Numbered from the stretch's first letter, positions 8,301 to 17,266 are shown. The stretch is 64,000 nucleotides of DNA from Marivirga lumbricoides (GCF_014636295.1 NZ_BMEC01000013.1:62001-126000); one strand, 5' to 3'. The notes: generated from the sequence alone by a model not told the origin. Translations and numbers: made by a program.

Positions 8301-10217
8301 GGGAGCTCCACTAATAAGCCACCATTTAGCATGACCGCTTTTATTACGTACCATAATCTCGTAACTATCTGAAACCTCTCCCAGTCGCTCTGAATTTTTT
8401 TGACTCATAAATTCCCTGTTAGTCTGTGGGAGAAAAATATCAGAAGCCTTCCTTCCCTGCAGATCCTCAAGCGAAAAGCCTGACATTTCCTCAAAGCTCT
8501 TATTGCAAAACTGAATAATATCTTCTTTATCAACCTCCAGCAGCCCCAAATTCATATTGGATATAATATTACGGTACTTAGCCTCCTGGATCTTCACTTG
8601 AAACTCCTTTACTTTTCTTTCACTTATATCTCTTGAGTTAGCAATAACAAAACCCTCATCTCTAATTTTCAAGTATTTAACAGTCACTTCCACGGGAAAG
8701 CTTTTTCCGGTGGTCTGATTAACATTTTCGCCTTCAATAGTAATAAAATCCACCTTTTTAAGCTCGTTAACATGATGTTCCCAGGCTCCTTCGGGTTTAA
8801 ATATATTTTCTATTTCTCTTACGTTGTAGTTTTCTATATCCTCAGGCGGAATTCCTAATCGTTCACTTGCTACCTCATTTATGTAAAACAATCTGCCGCT
8901 TTCATAGGCTACCTGTACTGCATCGGATGAGCTTTTTAATAAACTCCTGAACAATAATAGTTGATCATTAAACTTACGAACTTCTATTTCCGCTTCCTTT
9001 TGCGGAGTGATATTGGAGAGATAAACATTGATATGTTTTCTTGTTTCTGAAAGCGCAATATTAACCTGATAATATATATCATGATGGATTAGTTCTATTG
9101 TTTTGCTGACATTTACATCATCTATTTGTTCAGCTAAATGCTTAAATATCTCCTCCACCAGGATGGGCCTACCCTCATAAATAAATTGTTCTATTGGCTC
9201 CGCAGGTTTGTTTTTTAATAAAATTTTTCCCTCACGATCAATCCTGAAGATGGGGTCAGGAGTTTCCAAAGCAAACAAAGCCATTTCACTCAACTCATGC
9301 GTATAATGTGATCGCTCCAAAGCACTATTGATGTTGTTGGCAAAACTTATAAGCAATAAAAGTTCTTCTTGTGGCCATTTTCTCTCGCGGGTACAGTCAT
9401 CATACCCTACAAAGCCCCAGAATTTGCCTTTGAAATAAATTGGTAACAGTAAAACAGAAAGAATGCCTTGCTCAACCAATAGTGCTTTCATAGCAAGTTT
9501 GTCATCTAAATCTGATACTATGGCTTCAAAGGGCCTTTTAGCCAGTAAATCGGGTAAAAAATCTTCAAAAATCTCTAGAGGTACATTCTGTAAATCAGGA
9601 TTATCAATCTGAGGGGCTACATTATCCCTGGACCACTCGAAACGTTGGGAGGTAAGTGCTTTTCCATCAACATTACTGTTCTCAAATAAATAGGTACGGT
9701 CTACATCAACTGCTCTCCCCATTAATGCCAAAGAATTCTGAATTGCTTCATTCAAATCAGTATTGTTCAGAAGTTCTTCTGTAGCCAAGGCAATGCCTTT
9801 TAGCATCTGTTGAGCCCTAAGCAAACCCTCTGCATTCTCTTTTCTTTGAGAAATATCCCGGAAATCCAGGATTAACAATTCAACTCCCTCTTTATATTTT
9901 AAATTGATAGCATTGAATTCCAGATATTTGTAATTCTTTGTTTGTGTTAAGAAAGACAGCTCTATTCCTGCGGTATAGGCTTCGTTAGTGCATATCTGAA
10001 AAGAAGATTGCACACTTTTATAATGCTTGGGATGGACGTAGTCAAAAAAGTTTTTACCTTCCAAAGATTTGGCGGGGAAACCTAGCGTATCCGTAACCGC
10101 CTCATTATGAAAGCAAATTTCACCATCATAATTTACTACCATTATAATATCTGAACCATCTTCTACTACCGAGCGGTAGAAGCCACCCTCTTTCAGGAAT
10201 TGATTAATTGACTTCAT
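5400..10217 (-). CDS. Giant hybrid sensor histidine kinase, multi-PAS/GAF-HisKA-HATPase-REC-Hpt
   Basis: 1605 residues with no membrane segment seen, so probably cytoplasmic. Approximate order: PAS1 (10-130), GAF1 (140-300), degenerate PAS2 (310-410), PAS3 (420-545), PAS4 (555-665), PAS5 with PAC (675-800), PAS6 (800-920), GAF2 (930-1090), HisKA with His1114 in NMSHEIRTPLNG, HATPase with N-box (NLAGNSIKFT) and G-boxes (DTGIGM, GGTGLGM), receiver with Asp1404 in LMDIQMPEMDG, and a C-terminal Hpt domain with His1545 in AHRMKPS. A full phosphorelay His-Asp-His is therefore encoded in one chain, which could pass phosphate to a separate receiver. The NtrC-type regulator gene ends 19 bp upstream in the same operon and is the obvious partner. 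The many PAS/GAF modules suggest integration of several intracellular signals, not identifiable from sequence. Confidence 0.93.
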   Translation of the reverse strand: MKSINQFLKEGGFYRSVVEDGSDIIMVVNYDGEICFHNEAVTDTLGFPAKSLEGKNFFDYVHPKHYKSVQSSFQICTNEAYTAGIELSFLTQTKNYKYLEFNAINLKYKEGVELLILDFRDISQRKENAEGLLRAQQMLKGIALATEELLNNTDLNEAIQNSLALMGRAVDVDRTYLFENSNVDGKALTSQRFEWSRDNVAPQIDNPDLQNVPLEIFEDFLPDLLAKRPFEAIVSDLDDKLAMKALLVEQGILSVLLLPIYFKGKFWGFVGYDDCTRERKWPQEELLLLISFANNINSALERSHYTHELSEMALFALETPDPIFRIDREGKILLKNKPAEPIEQFIYEGRPILVEEIFKHLAEQIDDVNVSKTIELIHHDIYYQVNIALSETRKHINVYLSNITPQKEAEIEVRKFNDQLLLFRSLLKSSSDAVQVAYESGRLFYINEVASERLGIPPEDIENYNVREIENIFKPEGAWEHHVNELKKVDFITIEGENVNQTTGKSFPVEVTVKYLKIRDEGFVIANSRDISERKVKEFQVKIQEAKYRNIISNMNLGLLEVDKEDIIQFCNKSFEEMSGFSLEDLQGRKASDIFLPQTNREFMSQKNSERLGEVSDSYEIMVRNKSGHAKWWLISGAPNYNDKGDIVGSIGIHLDITEEKKVAQYLQRERQRLDYIIKGTDLGTWEWNVRTGEILLNEKWAQIAGYSLDELKPHDFNIWEKLTHPSDVSRCKIAMNNHFDGKTEFYQCEYRMKHKEGHWIWVMDRGKVLSWTPKGEAQWMYGTHNDISNFKNLENELKSNVYKFQSIYDLSPVGIALNDYESGEFIDVNDALLYPMGYTKDELKALSYWDITPIEYKDEEVVQLTLLEKNGRYGPFEKEYIRKDGTRYPILLNGVTYKDSNGRKLILSMIQDMTVIKEAEEQLVSQQKALKALNEINALSNKTVKEQLREALQLGLEYLGLEVAIISEIDASNNTYKVMVQHTSSGVLEDDMVFELGNTYCDITLSNYSLVAIDHMADSEYKGHPCYTNFKLESYIGVPLIVDGKTFGTINFSSSVPKERSFYESEKEFVLLLSRWVNTTFERNQFIQSLELAKELAEEASKAKEAFLTNMSHEIRTPLNGIIGMIRELGKETNISEEQKLNVSRAGRASQHLLQIINNILDLAKIEAGELQLETRHFSLNELLMDVKSILQVPANEKGIQFEINTDPNLYSYFTGDEIRLKQILINLAGNSIKFTEEGKVSITVKGGIKSDFEQELIFTVSDTGIGMEASYMHKLFHKFQQEDASITRKFGGTGLGMVITKELVDLMEGEIKVESKKAQGTQIEIRIALPKGDQRYVAEKTAIKEHVSLKKVKILLVEDNEMNRLVASNTLSLLNVDITEAENGKVAIDKLKKETFDLILMDIQMPEMDGIEATKVIRNQLKSNVPIIALSANAFKSEIEHSKAIGMNDYITKPFDEKDFVQTILKYIKDEVKIKQIPVENFEEKEKSQKLYDLSQLHVLSRGNVEFVKRMLNVFTDSASEAVKDFEEALQNENIDRINKIAHRMKPSIDNMGISSLKLPIRELEKFSLTHNTDISLRQSVKMVCDHLLQVVEQLRIEKINMD

Positions 10218-10236
10218 CCTTTTTAATGATAAACTA

Positions 10237-11589
10237 TTATTTATTTGTACCTACTTCACCAGATTTTATCATATTGTAAATAGTAGACTTTCCTACATCC
10301 AGCTTTTTAGCTACTTCTATTACATTATTATTATATTTATTCAGGAAGAAACTAATGATATCTGAATTGTACTCCCGTAATGTTTTTTCAGTAGCTGTAA
10401 ATAGCTCATCTGCTTTAACAGTATGAAAAGTGATATCATCATCCGTCAAAGTGACACCATCACTCATTACACAAGCCAAATCAATAATGGCCTTTAGCTC
10501 CCGCACATTTCCGGGAAAATTGTATTTCATGAGCTTGTCCTTTGCCTCATTACTTATTATAGGAGCCTTTTTAAGTTTATTCTCTTTTGCATATTCATCA
10601 ATAAAATACTTTGCCAATATCAACACATCCTTATCACGATTTCTTAATGGAGGAAGCTCAATGGGCAAGCCCACAATTCTATAATATAAGTCTTCCCTGA
10701 AGTTGCCCGCTTTCACCTCATCTGCAAGGTTTTTGTGCGTGGCTGTGATAATACGCGCATCAAATTTTATTACTTTATTACTACCAATCCTTACTACTTC
10801 TCTCTCCTGCAAAACACGCAACAATTTACTCTGATGGTTGAGATCAAGTTCACCTATTTCATCAAGAAATAAGGTACCTCCATTTGCTGCTTCAAATTTG
10901 CCTTGCTTTTGGCTTATGGCCCCTGTAAATGCCCCTTTTTCATGCCCAAACAACTCGCTCTCCACCAATTCCTTAGGAATAGCGGCCATATTTACAGCTA
11001 TAAAAGGTTTCTTTCTTCGCTCACTATTAAAATGTACAGCGCGTGCTACCAATTCCTTTCCGGTACCTGTTTCACCCGTAATTGAAATGTTAATATTAGA
11101 GTTGGCCGCTTTTTCAATTTGCCTAAAAGTCTTTTTCAAGGCATCACTTTGGCCTACTATACTGTTTTCGAAGGTATACTTCTGTTCCAGTTGTTCTTTC
11201 AGATGCTCTACCTCCTTTTTAAGATTGCTATTCTCCCGAATCTTAATGATACTGCGCCAAAGTAAGTCTTTTGCATGCTCATCTTTAATAATATAGTCAG
11301 TAGCTCCAGCCTTTAACAAACTAACAGCTACGGCAATTTCCTCCTGGCCACTGATAACAATTACCGGCAAATCTGGTAAACGGTTAAGAATTTCCTTCAA
11401 TAATTTATTACCATCCATATCCGGAAGACCATAGTCAATACAGACAACGTCTGGCTTTTTATGTATTTGAGAAAGGCATTGCTGAGCCTCTGTAAAAAGA
11501 GACACTTCATAATCCGGATTCAGGGTAAGGTGATGTTTTAATAGCTCACCGTACCAGGGGTCGTCTTCCACTAAGTAAATCTGAAACAT
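10237..11589 (-). CDS. NtrC-family sigma-54-dependent response regulator
   Basis: 450 residues. The N-terminal receiver has acidic residues in LVEDD and phospho-acceptor Asp52 (CIDYGLPDMDG). The central AAA+ domain has Walker A GETGTGKE (Lys178), the sigma-54 contact loop GAFTGA and a Walker B-type GGTLFLDEIGEL. The C-terminal Fis-type helix-turn-helix is short (NNVIEVAKKLDVGKSTIYNMIKS). It activates transcription by sigma-54 RNA polymerase when phosphorylated. It is the first gene of the operon with the hybrid kinase 19 bp downstream. Family knowledge: regulators of this kind often control exopolysaccharide or motility genes, and an export operon lies 5 kb away. I found no clear TGGCAC-N5-TTGCA site in the leaders I read. 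Confidence 0.93.
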   Translation of the reverse strand: MFQIYLVEDDPWYGELLKHHLTLNPDYEVSLFTEAQQCLSQIHKKPDVVCIDYGLPDMDGNKLLKEILNRLPDLPVIVISGQEEIAVAVSLLKAGATDYIIKDEHAKDLLWRSIIKIRENSNLKKEVEHLKEQLEQKYTFENSIVGQSDALKKTFRQIEKAANSNINISITGETGTGKELVARAVHFNSERRKKPFIAVNMAAIPKELVESELFGHEKGAFTGAISQKQGKFEAANGGTLFLDEIGELDLNHQSKLLRVLQEREVVRIGSNKVIKFDARIITATHKNLADEVKAGNFREDLYYRIVGLPIELPPLRNRDKDVLILAKYFIDEYAKENKLKKAPIISNEAKDKLMKYNFPGNVRELKAIIDLACVMSDGVTLTDDDITFHTVKADELFTATEKTLREYNSDIISFFLNKYNNNVIEVAKKLDVGKSTIYNMIKSGEVGTNK

Positions 11590-11853
11590 ATTTATGGTTG
11601 AATATAATACAGAGTAATATTTTTAATAATTAAATTTGTAATTGTAACACTTGTAGAGTTTTTTTCTCTTTAATTATTTGTAGATAAGCCACCTTATAAG
11701 AAAATATAGCTGCTCATTACCGGAAAGAAGCTCTTAATAAGTATATTTTATAAGATAACTATAAATTATTTACTTCCAAAGCATTACATTATATACTGAC
11801 GTAATGAAACAACCATTTGATTAAGTATTTACACAGATTTTGTGTATCTCTTA

Positions 11854-12378
11854 CTATTCCTTTTTCGGCTTTAAACTGACAACATGAGCCAAATGGTGAT
11901 TACAATGCCATGCATAAAGTGCAATGTTTTCTTCCAAAGAAATTTCTGTTCCATGTTCAGGGTGCACAAAAACTTTTTTTAATTGTTCAGCCGTAAGGCT
12001 TTTCAAGAGTGTAGTCCAACGTGCGTGAAGCCCTTCCAGTATTTGTAATGCTGGTTCTATTTCCATCTTACTATCCGGAAGTTCTGCCCACCTGTCCTCA
12101 AAATAAGGTTTAATAACAGGTTGATCCTCTGTAAGCGCTAATTTAAAACGCATTAGACTGTTCATATGGCTATCTGCACAGTGGTGAACAAGCTGCCGGA
12201 TTGTCCAGCCTCCCGGACGATAAGGTATATTAAGTTGTTCGCTGTTTAAATGCTGCACTTCATTTCTCAGCCTTACCGGAAAGCTGGAAATATCAGTAAT
12301 GAATTCATCAAGCATTTCATTGGTATAACTACTTTGCTTTTGGAATGTACCAATGGGGTATTGGAGGGAGGTTGACAT
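11854..12378 (-). CDS. DinB/YfiT-family metal-binding hydrolase or thiol transferase
   Basis: The frame opens at 12390, but the ATG at 12378 (MSTSLQYPIG) fits the family start better. About 174 residues forming a DinB-like four-helix bundle. Candidate metal ligands in the frame numbered from 12390 are His69 (QLVHH), His162 and His166 (WHCNHHLAH). YRPGGWTIRQLVHH is the family signature of YfiT-type putative metal-dependent hydrolases; relatives include bacillithiol S-transferases. The substrate is unknown. A single gene, with a 224-bp gap to the next gene downstream of its start. Confidence 0.82.
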   Translation of the reverse strand: MSTSLQYPIGTFQKQSSYTNEMLDEFITDISSFPVRLRNEVQHLNSEQLNIPYRPGGWTIRQLVHHCADSHMNSLMRFKLALTEDQPVIKPYFEDRWAELPDSKMEIEPALQILEGLHARWTTLLKSLTAEQLKKVFVHPEHGTEISLEENIALYAWHCNHHLAHVVSLKPKKE

Positions 12379-12614
12379 TTTAAAATACAATTATATTTAC
12401 ATATAAAATAAAGAGGCTTTCCTCAATAGATTAACCTTTGGACTAATTTTTATATATCAAATTCATTAAAGAAGAAACGGTAATAAAACTCAACCCCACC
12501 ACAAAACGATATTCCGTAAATGGACTATTGGATACTATATCGATTATTGCTATCACAAGCAAGACGAACTATGATAATAAAAGATAACACAATCTTTCTT
12601 ATATATAGCCATAC

Positions 12615-13088
12615 TTAAAACATCATAGCTCCCAATACTCCGAATATAAACATCAATGCATATAAACCCAGAATGATAATGGTGAAAATACCCCAGAATT
12701 TATAAAGTGATTTTTGATTTTTGAAAGCTTCTGTTAACGCCTCGCTATCTTGTCTTTGGATAGCCCCTTTTGATTTCTCTGAAAACTTATAAAGGTATAA
12801 GGAAGGAAAAAAATATAGCACACCGATTGTAATATAGATGAACGCAAAAACGAAAGAAAAGGCAGATGGCATCATTCCTACTTCGAATTGCTGCTGATAA
12901 ATGAGAGGCATAATACTACTGCTGAAAAAGCCAAACACAACGGTAAGTGCTGCCACAATAAAGCCCATTATAGCAAGAAATTTTGTCCATTTACTGGTTT
13001 CTTTCAAATAAACCAGTGCTACATCTGACACAGAAAGTTGAGGTCTGCCTGAGTTATAATTTTCGGTAGTAGAAAAATTTTCATCCAT
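12615..13088 (-). CDS. DUF5362-like integral membrane protein
   Basis: 157 residues with about four hydrophobic segments (roughly 37-58, 78-100, 128-155 and a weaker one) and a polar N-terminus. LYKFSEKSKGAIQRQDSEAL between the segments is typical of a small Bacteroidota membrane family annotated as DUF5362; that assignment is from memory and moderate. No catalytic motif. It stands alone between 200-bp gaps. Confidence 0.6.
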   Translation of the reverse strand: MDENFSTTENYNSGRPQLSVSDVALVYLKETSKWTKFLAIMGFIVAALTVVFGFFSSSIMPLIYQQQFEVGMMPSAFSFVFAFIYITIGVLYFFPSLYLYKFSEKSKGAIQRQDSEALTEAFKNQKSLYKFWGIFTIIILGLYALMFIFGVLGAMMF

Positions 13089-13317
13089 TTTTAGGGAGTT
13101 TAGAAGGTTAGTATAAGGTTAAATATGTATGATTTAGGCAGACAAGATACAATAAAATTTAAATAAACCTACAGGGAGTCTTTAAGCCCATTTATCACAT
13201 TCTAAATTCTGCTAATTTATATGAAATCTAAAATTAGATTACACCACGGGCAATCATTTCTTCTTGAATTTCATACACATACCACTGATTCACGTGTAAT
13301 TGCCTAATAGGCTCTAT

Positions 13318-14010
13318 TTAATCAAAAATTGCTACAGCCCTCACTGGTGAACCTGTTCCTCCCCGTATTTTTAAAGGCAACCCTATAAATCGAAAACGGC
13401 CTCTTCCTACCAATTGATTAAGGTTAATAAGGTTTTCGTAATGTGTAAAGCCGAGTTCTCCACATATTAAATGTACTTCTTTATTACTCACACCAGAAAC
13501 TCCCGGAGCCATAGTTTCCACTCCAAAAGCAGCAATTTCCTTTTCTCCTAAGTATCGACAAGCAGCTGCACTAATTCCCGGCCCCTTTATCCAATTTTCT
13601 GTACCAAAAGCCTTACGGTAATGATCGGTATAAATTAATACGGTATCTCCTTTCCGGATAACAAGCTTAGCTTTTATGCAAGCTTCTTCTATTTCCTCCG
13701 GTTCAATCAACTCCCTTATGCTTTTATGAGAAAAATCAAGGCAAATGCCTTCTGTATAAAACATACTTAGAGGCATTTTCTCAATCGATTGGCCAAAATT
13801 CAGCCTGCTCATATGGTTCAATGCATCTACGTGAGTACCTGTATGCTCACCCATTTCCAGTTTATTAACTGCCGGGGAAACAGTTTTAGCATTTAACAAG
13901 CCTTCCCACTGTTCATGGGAGGCATGCACCTGAATATGAACAGGGGGAAGTCCTTTATAAACAGGCATTCCGTCAAAAATTTCCTGGCTTAAATCGATAA
14001 TCTCAGGCAT
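13318..14010 (-). CDS. Cyclase-family (kynurenine formamidase-like) metal hydrolase
   Basis: 230 residues. The cyclase/formamidase signature HTGTHVD (His56, His60, Asp62) supplies metal ligands and the active-site base. GPGISAAACRYLGEKEIAAFGVET matches the second conserved block of the family. Members hydrolyse N-formylkynurenine or related cyclic or amide substrates; the exact substrate cannot be read from sequence and no other tryptophan-degradation gene is nearby. A cytoplasmic, single-gene unit, divergent from the outer-membrane protein gene at 14232. Confidence 0.82.
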   Translation of the reverse strand: MPEIIDLSQEIFDGMPVYKGLPPVHIQVHASHEQWEGLLNAKTVSPAVNKLEMGEHTGTHVDALNHMSRLNFGQSIEKMPLSMFYTEGICLDFSHKSIRELIEPEEIEEACIKAKLVIRKGDTVLIYTDHYRKAFGTENWIKGPGISAAACRYLGEKEIAAFGVETMAPGVSGVSNKEVHLICGELGFTHYENLINLNQLVGRGRFRFIGLPLKIRGGTGSPVRAVAIFD

Positions 14011-14231
14011 ATCAATTGTTAGTGATGGTATTCGATTACTGTTAACTCTTCAATATAAAGAAAATTTGTTCTCTTAATTCACTGAACAATTTCTAAATAG
14101 TATAAATTACAGTAGAGGGTCTTCCTTTTGACTATTGTTTTTAACAGCACTTTGACAACTTTAATTGTATATTTAAGTTATTACGGCTGCTATTACGATA
14201 AAAACTATCATTTATTAAACCTTAATTTATT

Positions 14232-15395
14232 TTGCCACTATTCACTATTGAAAAAAATTCCTTAAAGCTTATTTTCTGTTTTCTAGTTGGCCTGTGTTTT
14301 TATCTACTATCCCCTCCGGCTAATAGTCAGGGGATTTTCAAAAAATATTGGAACAACTTTGCTAACGATACCACAAGTGCTGCCGACTCCAAGTTCTTAG
14401 TTTATCCTGTTGTGGGCTATGCTCCTGAAACGAGTTGGGAAATAGGGCTCAGCTCTCTTTTTGTGTACTATTCAAAGAAGGACACGCTTAACAGGCTAAG
14501 CGAAATAAATGCTTTTACATTTTTTACCCTGGAAAATCAATACGGACTTTACCTGGACCATGCCATTTACAGTGATAAGGACAAATGGTTCTTCTTAGGT
14601 AATTTACGCTTTCAAAGTTTCCCACTTTTCTATCATGGTATTGGTATAGATACCCCGAAAGACTATATTGCCAGAGTAGATGCAAATCAGATTATTCTTA
14701 AAGAAAGAGTGCTAAGAAAGATTTACAAAGATCTTTTTCTGGGGTTGGAAATAGATTATCAACGATTAAGCAATGTTAATTTTATTACTGAAGGTAATGC
14801 TACCATTGATCTACCAAGAGGAAGTGAAGGCACTAACAACCTGGGCTTTGGGCTCGGCATTGTTAGAGACAACCGACATAATGTGCTTAATGTGAGAAAA
14901 GGGTTTTTCTCGGAACTGGCTTTTTTACATTACAACACCAGTTGGGGCAGCTCTTATGACTTCACTTCTGTTGTGTCTGATACTCGTATTTTCAGGCCGA
15001 TGGGTAAAAACAATGTGCTGGCCGCTCAGTTTTTAGGGCAATTTAATTTTGGAGATGTTCCTTTTAATCAGCTTGCCCTGATGGGAGGAGAAAACATGAT
15101 GCGCGGGTACTACAGAGGTAGGTATCGTGATAATCATCAAATTGCAGCTCAAGTGGAATACAGGTTTTTACCAATTCCTTTTAGTTTTACTGACCGCATT
15201 GGAGCAGCAGTTTTTGCAGGGGCAGGCTCCGTATTTGATAAACTTCCCAGCTTCGATATTTCTAATATTGTCCTTTCCGGTGGGGCAGGATTACGCTTTC
15301 TTTTATTTCCTAATAAAGATGTTTACACACGGGTTGATATTGCTTTTACCAGAGAAGGGCCTGGCTTCTACATATTTGTTGGTGAAGCTTTTTAA
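14232..15395 (+). CDS. BamA/TamA-like outer-membrane beta-barrel protein (Omp85 surface-antigen domain)
   Basis: 387 residues. The only start that keeps the signal peptide (KNSLKLIFCFLVGLCFYLLSPPANSQ) is non-ATG; TTG at 14232 is the best choice (ATT at 14229 also possible), because an in-frame stop lies at 14223 and the first internal Met is deep in the barrel. The remainder is alternating beta-strand sequence with the C-terminal Omp85 features GGENMMRGYYRGRYRD (the RGF/Y-type loop) and a final aromatic strand ending VGEAF. No POTRA domains are present, so it is a short barrel-only member. Role unknown: insertion or translocation at the outer membrane, or a simple surface barrel. Confidence 0.78.
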   Translation: MPLFTIEKNSLKLIFCFLVGLCFYLLSPPANSQGIFKKYWNNFANDTTSAADSKFLVYPVVGYAPETSWEIGLSSLFVYYSKKDTLNRLSEINAFTFFTLENQYGLYLDHAIYSDKDKWFFLGNLRFQSFPLFYHGIGIDTPKDYIARVDANQIILKERVLRKIYKDLFLGLEIDYQRLSNVNFITEGNATIDLPRGSEGTNNLGFGLGIVRDNRHNVLNVRKGFFSELAFLHYNTSWGSSYDFTSVVSDTRIFRPMGKNNVLAAQFLGQFNFGDVPFNQLALMGGENMMRGYYRGRYRDNHQIAAQVEYRFLPIPFSFTDRIGAAVFAGAGSVFDKLPSFDISNIVLSGGAGLRFLLFPNKDVYTRVDIAFTREGPGFYIFVGEAF

Positions 15396-15450
15396 TACTT
15401 CAAAAAAGTAAGGAAGAGTTTATGAAAATCCTCCTTCCCTTTAGTTAGAA

Positions 15451-15945
15451 TTAAGGTTTAACAACATTGAAGGCAGATTCAAGAACTTTCGCTTCAGCTA
15501 ATTCCCTGAGTTTTTCATTCATTTGCTGAAAGCCTTTTAATGTATTATTGTCCAACATATTGCTAAAAAGCGGCACTAAAATCCCTTTGAATTTTTCGCT
15601 TTGCACCAAAGTAGTGGAACCATCTTTATGCGCTGTTAAAAAGAAAGCATGTTCGCCATCAAACAACCCTTTTACCCACAGATTGCCTAACCACTTAAAT
15701 TCTTTCTGAGGCTTAAAAGCCAATACTTTAGGTTTAAAAGTCATGCCCTTTGCGCCAGGAGGTTCAATACGCACCTCTATATTGTTCCCTTCTTTCACTT
15801 CTCCTTTAACGGATTTAATAAAAGGATTCCACTGAGGGTACTTCTCAAAATCTGTTAATATATCCCACACCGTTTCAGATGAGGCTTTTATCCGGATACT
15901 TGTTTCAATTTGCTTTGTCATTATCTCATCATTTTGTTGAGTCAA
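15451..15945 (-). CDS. SRPBCC-family (polyketide cyclase/START-like) protein
   Basis: 164 residues from the first ATG; the ATG nine codons in (15921, MTKQIETSI) is equally plausible. The fold signature is clear: SIRIKASSETVWDILTDFEKYPQWNPFIKSV, a glycine/charge-rich turn, and a long C-terminal helix (FQQMNEKLRELAEAK). The family binds hydrophobic ligands; no specific function is visible. It sits 117 bp downstream of the Crp/Fnr gene on the same strand and may be its target, by context only. Confidence 0.75.
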   Translation of the reverse strand: MTQQNDEIMTKQIETSIRIKASSETVWDILTDFEKYPQWNPFIKSVKGEVKEGNNIEVRIEPPGAKGMTFKPKVLAFKPQKEFKWLGNLWVKGLFDGEHAFFLTAHKDGSTTLVQSEKFKGILVPLFSNMLDNNTLKGFQQMNEKLRELAEAKVLESAFNVVKP

Positions 15946-16062
15946 AATTGAAACAATAAGTGCAAAATGCGCTTGACAAATATCAAGAAATGAGCATTAT
16001 TGGAAAGAAAAAATAAGAACGAATATTAATCTTGCGAATTCCACGTGTCAAAATAAATAACC

Positions 16063-16641
16063 TTACACACGTGAAAGTTGTTTTTTCCTGATTCTGCTGA
16101 AAGTTTCAGGAGTCATACCAAGCAGTGAAGCTATGTATTGAAGCGGGACCTGATTAAAGAGTTCCCTGTTATTTTCATAGAAGAACTGATAGCGGTCTTC
16201 AGCCGTCATAGAAAGATGGCTAAAGATCCTGTCTTCCATAACGGCAAAACATTTGGCAATAAACATCTTCTCCAGCTTATGCCAGTCCCTCACCTTTTCT
16301 TCTAATTGCTGATAATCACTTTTGTAGATTGTGAAAAAGGTAACATCCGTTAGAGCTTGCATAGTCCAGCGGGAAGGTTTGCCAAAAACCCAGCTGGAAA
16401 GATCAGTGATGAAGGAGCTTTTATCGGAAATCCACTGGGTAACTTCTTTATTTTCTGACTGGCTATAAATGCGTACTAATCCGGATTTTACAAAACTGAG
16501 CTTATTGCATTGCAGCCCTGATTTTAGGTAGAAGTCACCCTTTTTCAGGTGTTCAGCTTTAAATAATGAAGAAATAACAGACAGTTCCTCATGTTTTACA
16601 ACCCCGAAATATGCTTGTATGGACTTTTCCAGTTCATTCAT
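16063..16641 (-). CDS. Crp/Fnr-family transcriptional regulator (Bacteroidota type)
   Basis: 192 residues. An N-terminal cyclic-nucleotide-binding-like beta roll (LKKGDFYLKSGLQCNKLSFVKSGLVRIY) lacks the canonical cAMP phosphate-binding motif, as is usual in this subgroup. The C-terminal helix-turn-helix reads VPLQYIASLLGMTPETFSRIRKK. Members control small local regulons in response to unknown ligands. It is co-directional with the SRPBCC gene and divergent from the MFS transporter at 17267. Confidence 0.85.
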   Translation of the reverse strand: MNELEKSIQAYFGVVKHEELSVISSLFKAEHLKKGDFYLKSGLQCNKLSFVKSGLVRIYSQSENKEVTQWISDKSSFITDLSSWVFGKPSRWTMQALTDVTFFTIYKSDYQQLEEKVRDWHKLEKMFIAKCFAVMEDRIFSHLSMTAEDRYQFFYENNRELFNQVPLQYIASLLGMTPETFSRIRKKQLSRV

Positions 16642-17266
16642 ACTTTAAAGTTAATGATTTTAACTTTTGATTCCTTAATCTTTTTTCTTGACAAAAAAGA
16701 TAGAAAAAGTCAAGACAAAAAGATGCTTCTACCCTACAAACTTCCCACGCCCGCCTTTTTGTCGGCCCACGCGCTTTCATCCGCTTGGGCGGATGAGTTG
16801 TTATACATCATGCTGGTATATAAAGCATTTTGTCCTGCAATATTTGCATTGGTTTTACATAAATACATTATCAAAATAATAAATTAGTCTTTACTATTTA
16901 ATAGGCATGAGTCCGATTTTGAAATTAACCTGAAGCTGTAAGAGAACGTCATCTCGGAAATTTTCTTTTTACATTTTAAAAAAAAGAAAATTATCCGTGA
17001 TCTCATTAATATTTAGCATGAAATATGCCATTGGTCGGCACAAGCAGGATAATTAAGATTTTTGAAAAGGTAAGCCTTAATTTTTCCAGCCTCAGCGGGA
17101 ACGGTTTCAATAACAATCGAACTCATTTTATAGCTTATTAATTAGCTTCCATATTTATAATTCCAACAGTTACTTATAACATTTTTAGCTAGTTTTACCT
17201 CTTACTAAAGCAATTTATCAAACGAGATATATAATCGATATTAAACTCTCAAACTTAAGTAATAGA
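16642..17266. other. Long intergenic region with three inverted repeats
   Basis: About 625 bp between divergent genes. Plus-strand frames here (16591-16887 and 16688-16879) look non-coding. It holds an inverted repeat TCTTGAC/GTCAAGA (16686-16692, 16709-16715), a GC-rich hairpin CATCCGC/GCGGATG near 16778-16796 in otherwise AT-rich DNA, and a long AT-rich hairpin (16955-16997). The promoters of both flanking genes must lie here, but I cannot place them. Confidence 0.6.
16955..16997. repeat. Long imperfect intergenic hairpin
   Basis: Left arm CGGAAATTTTCTTTTT (16955-16970) pairs with AAAAAGAAAATTATCCG (16981-16997): 16 base pairs with one bulged base and a 10-nt loop. It stands free, more than 260 bp from either gene, so it is not an obvious terminator of an annotated gene; it could be a repeat-element remnant or end an unannotated RNA. 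Confidence 0.6.

Noticed and set aside
10838-11296. 152-codon frame opposite the NtrC-type gene
   Set aside because: Antisense shadow of a strongly conserved AAA+ coding region.
16591-16887. Two overlapping short frames (also 16688-16879)
   Set aside because: They run through inverted repeats, one overlaps the regulator gene, and the sequences lack protein-like character.
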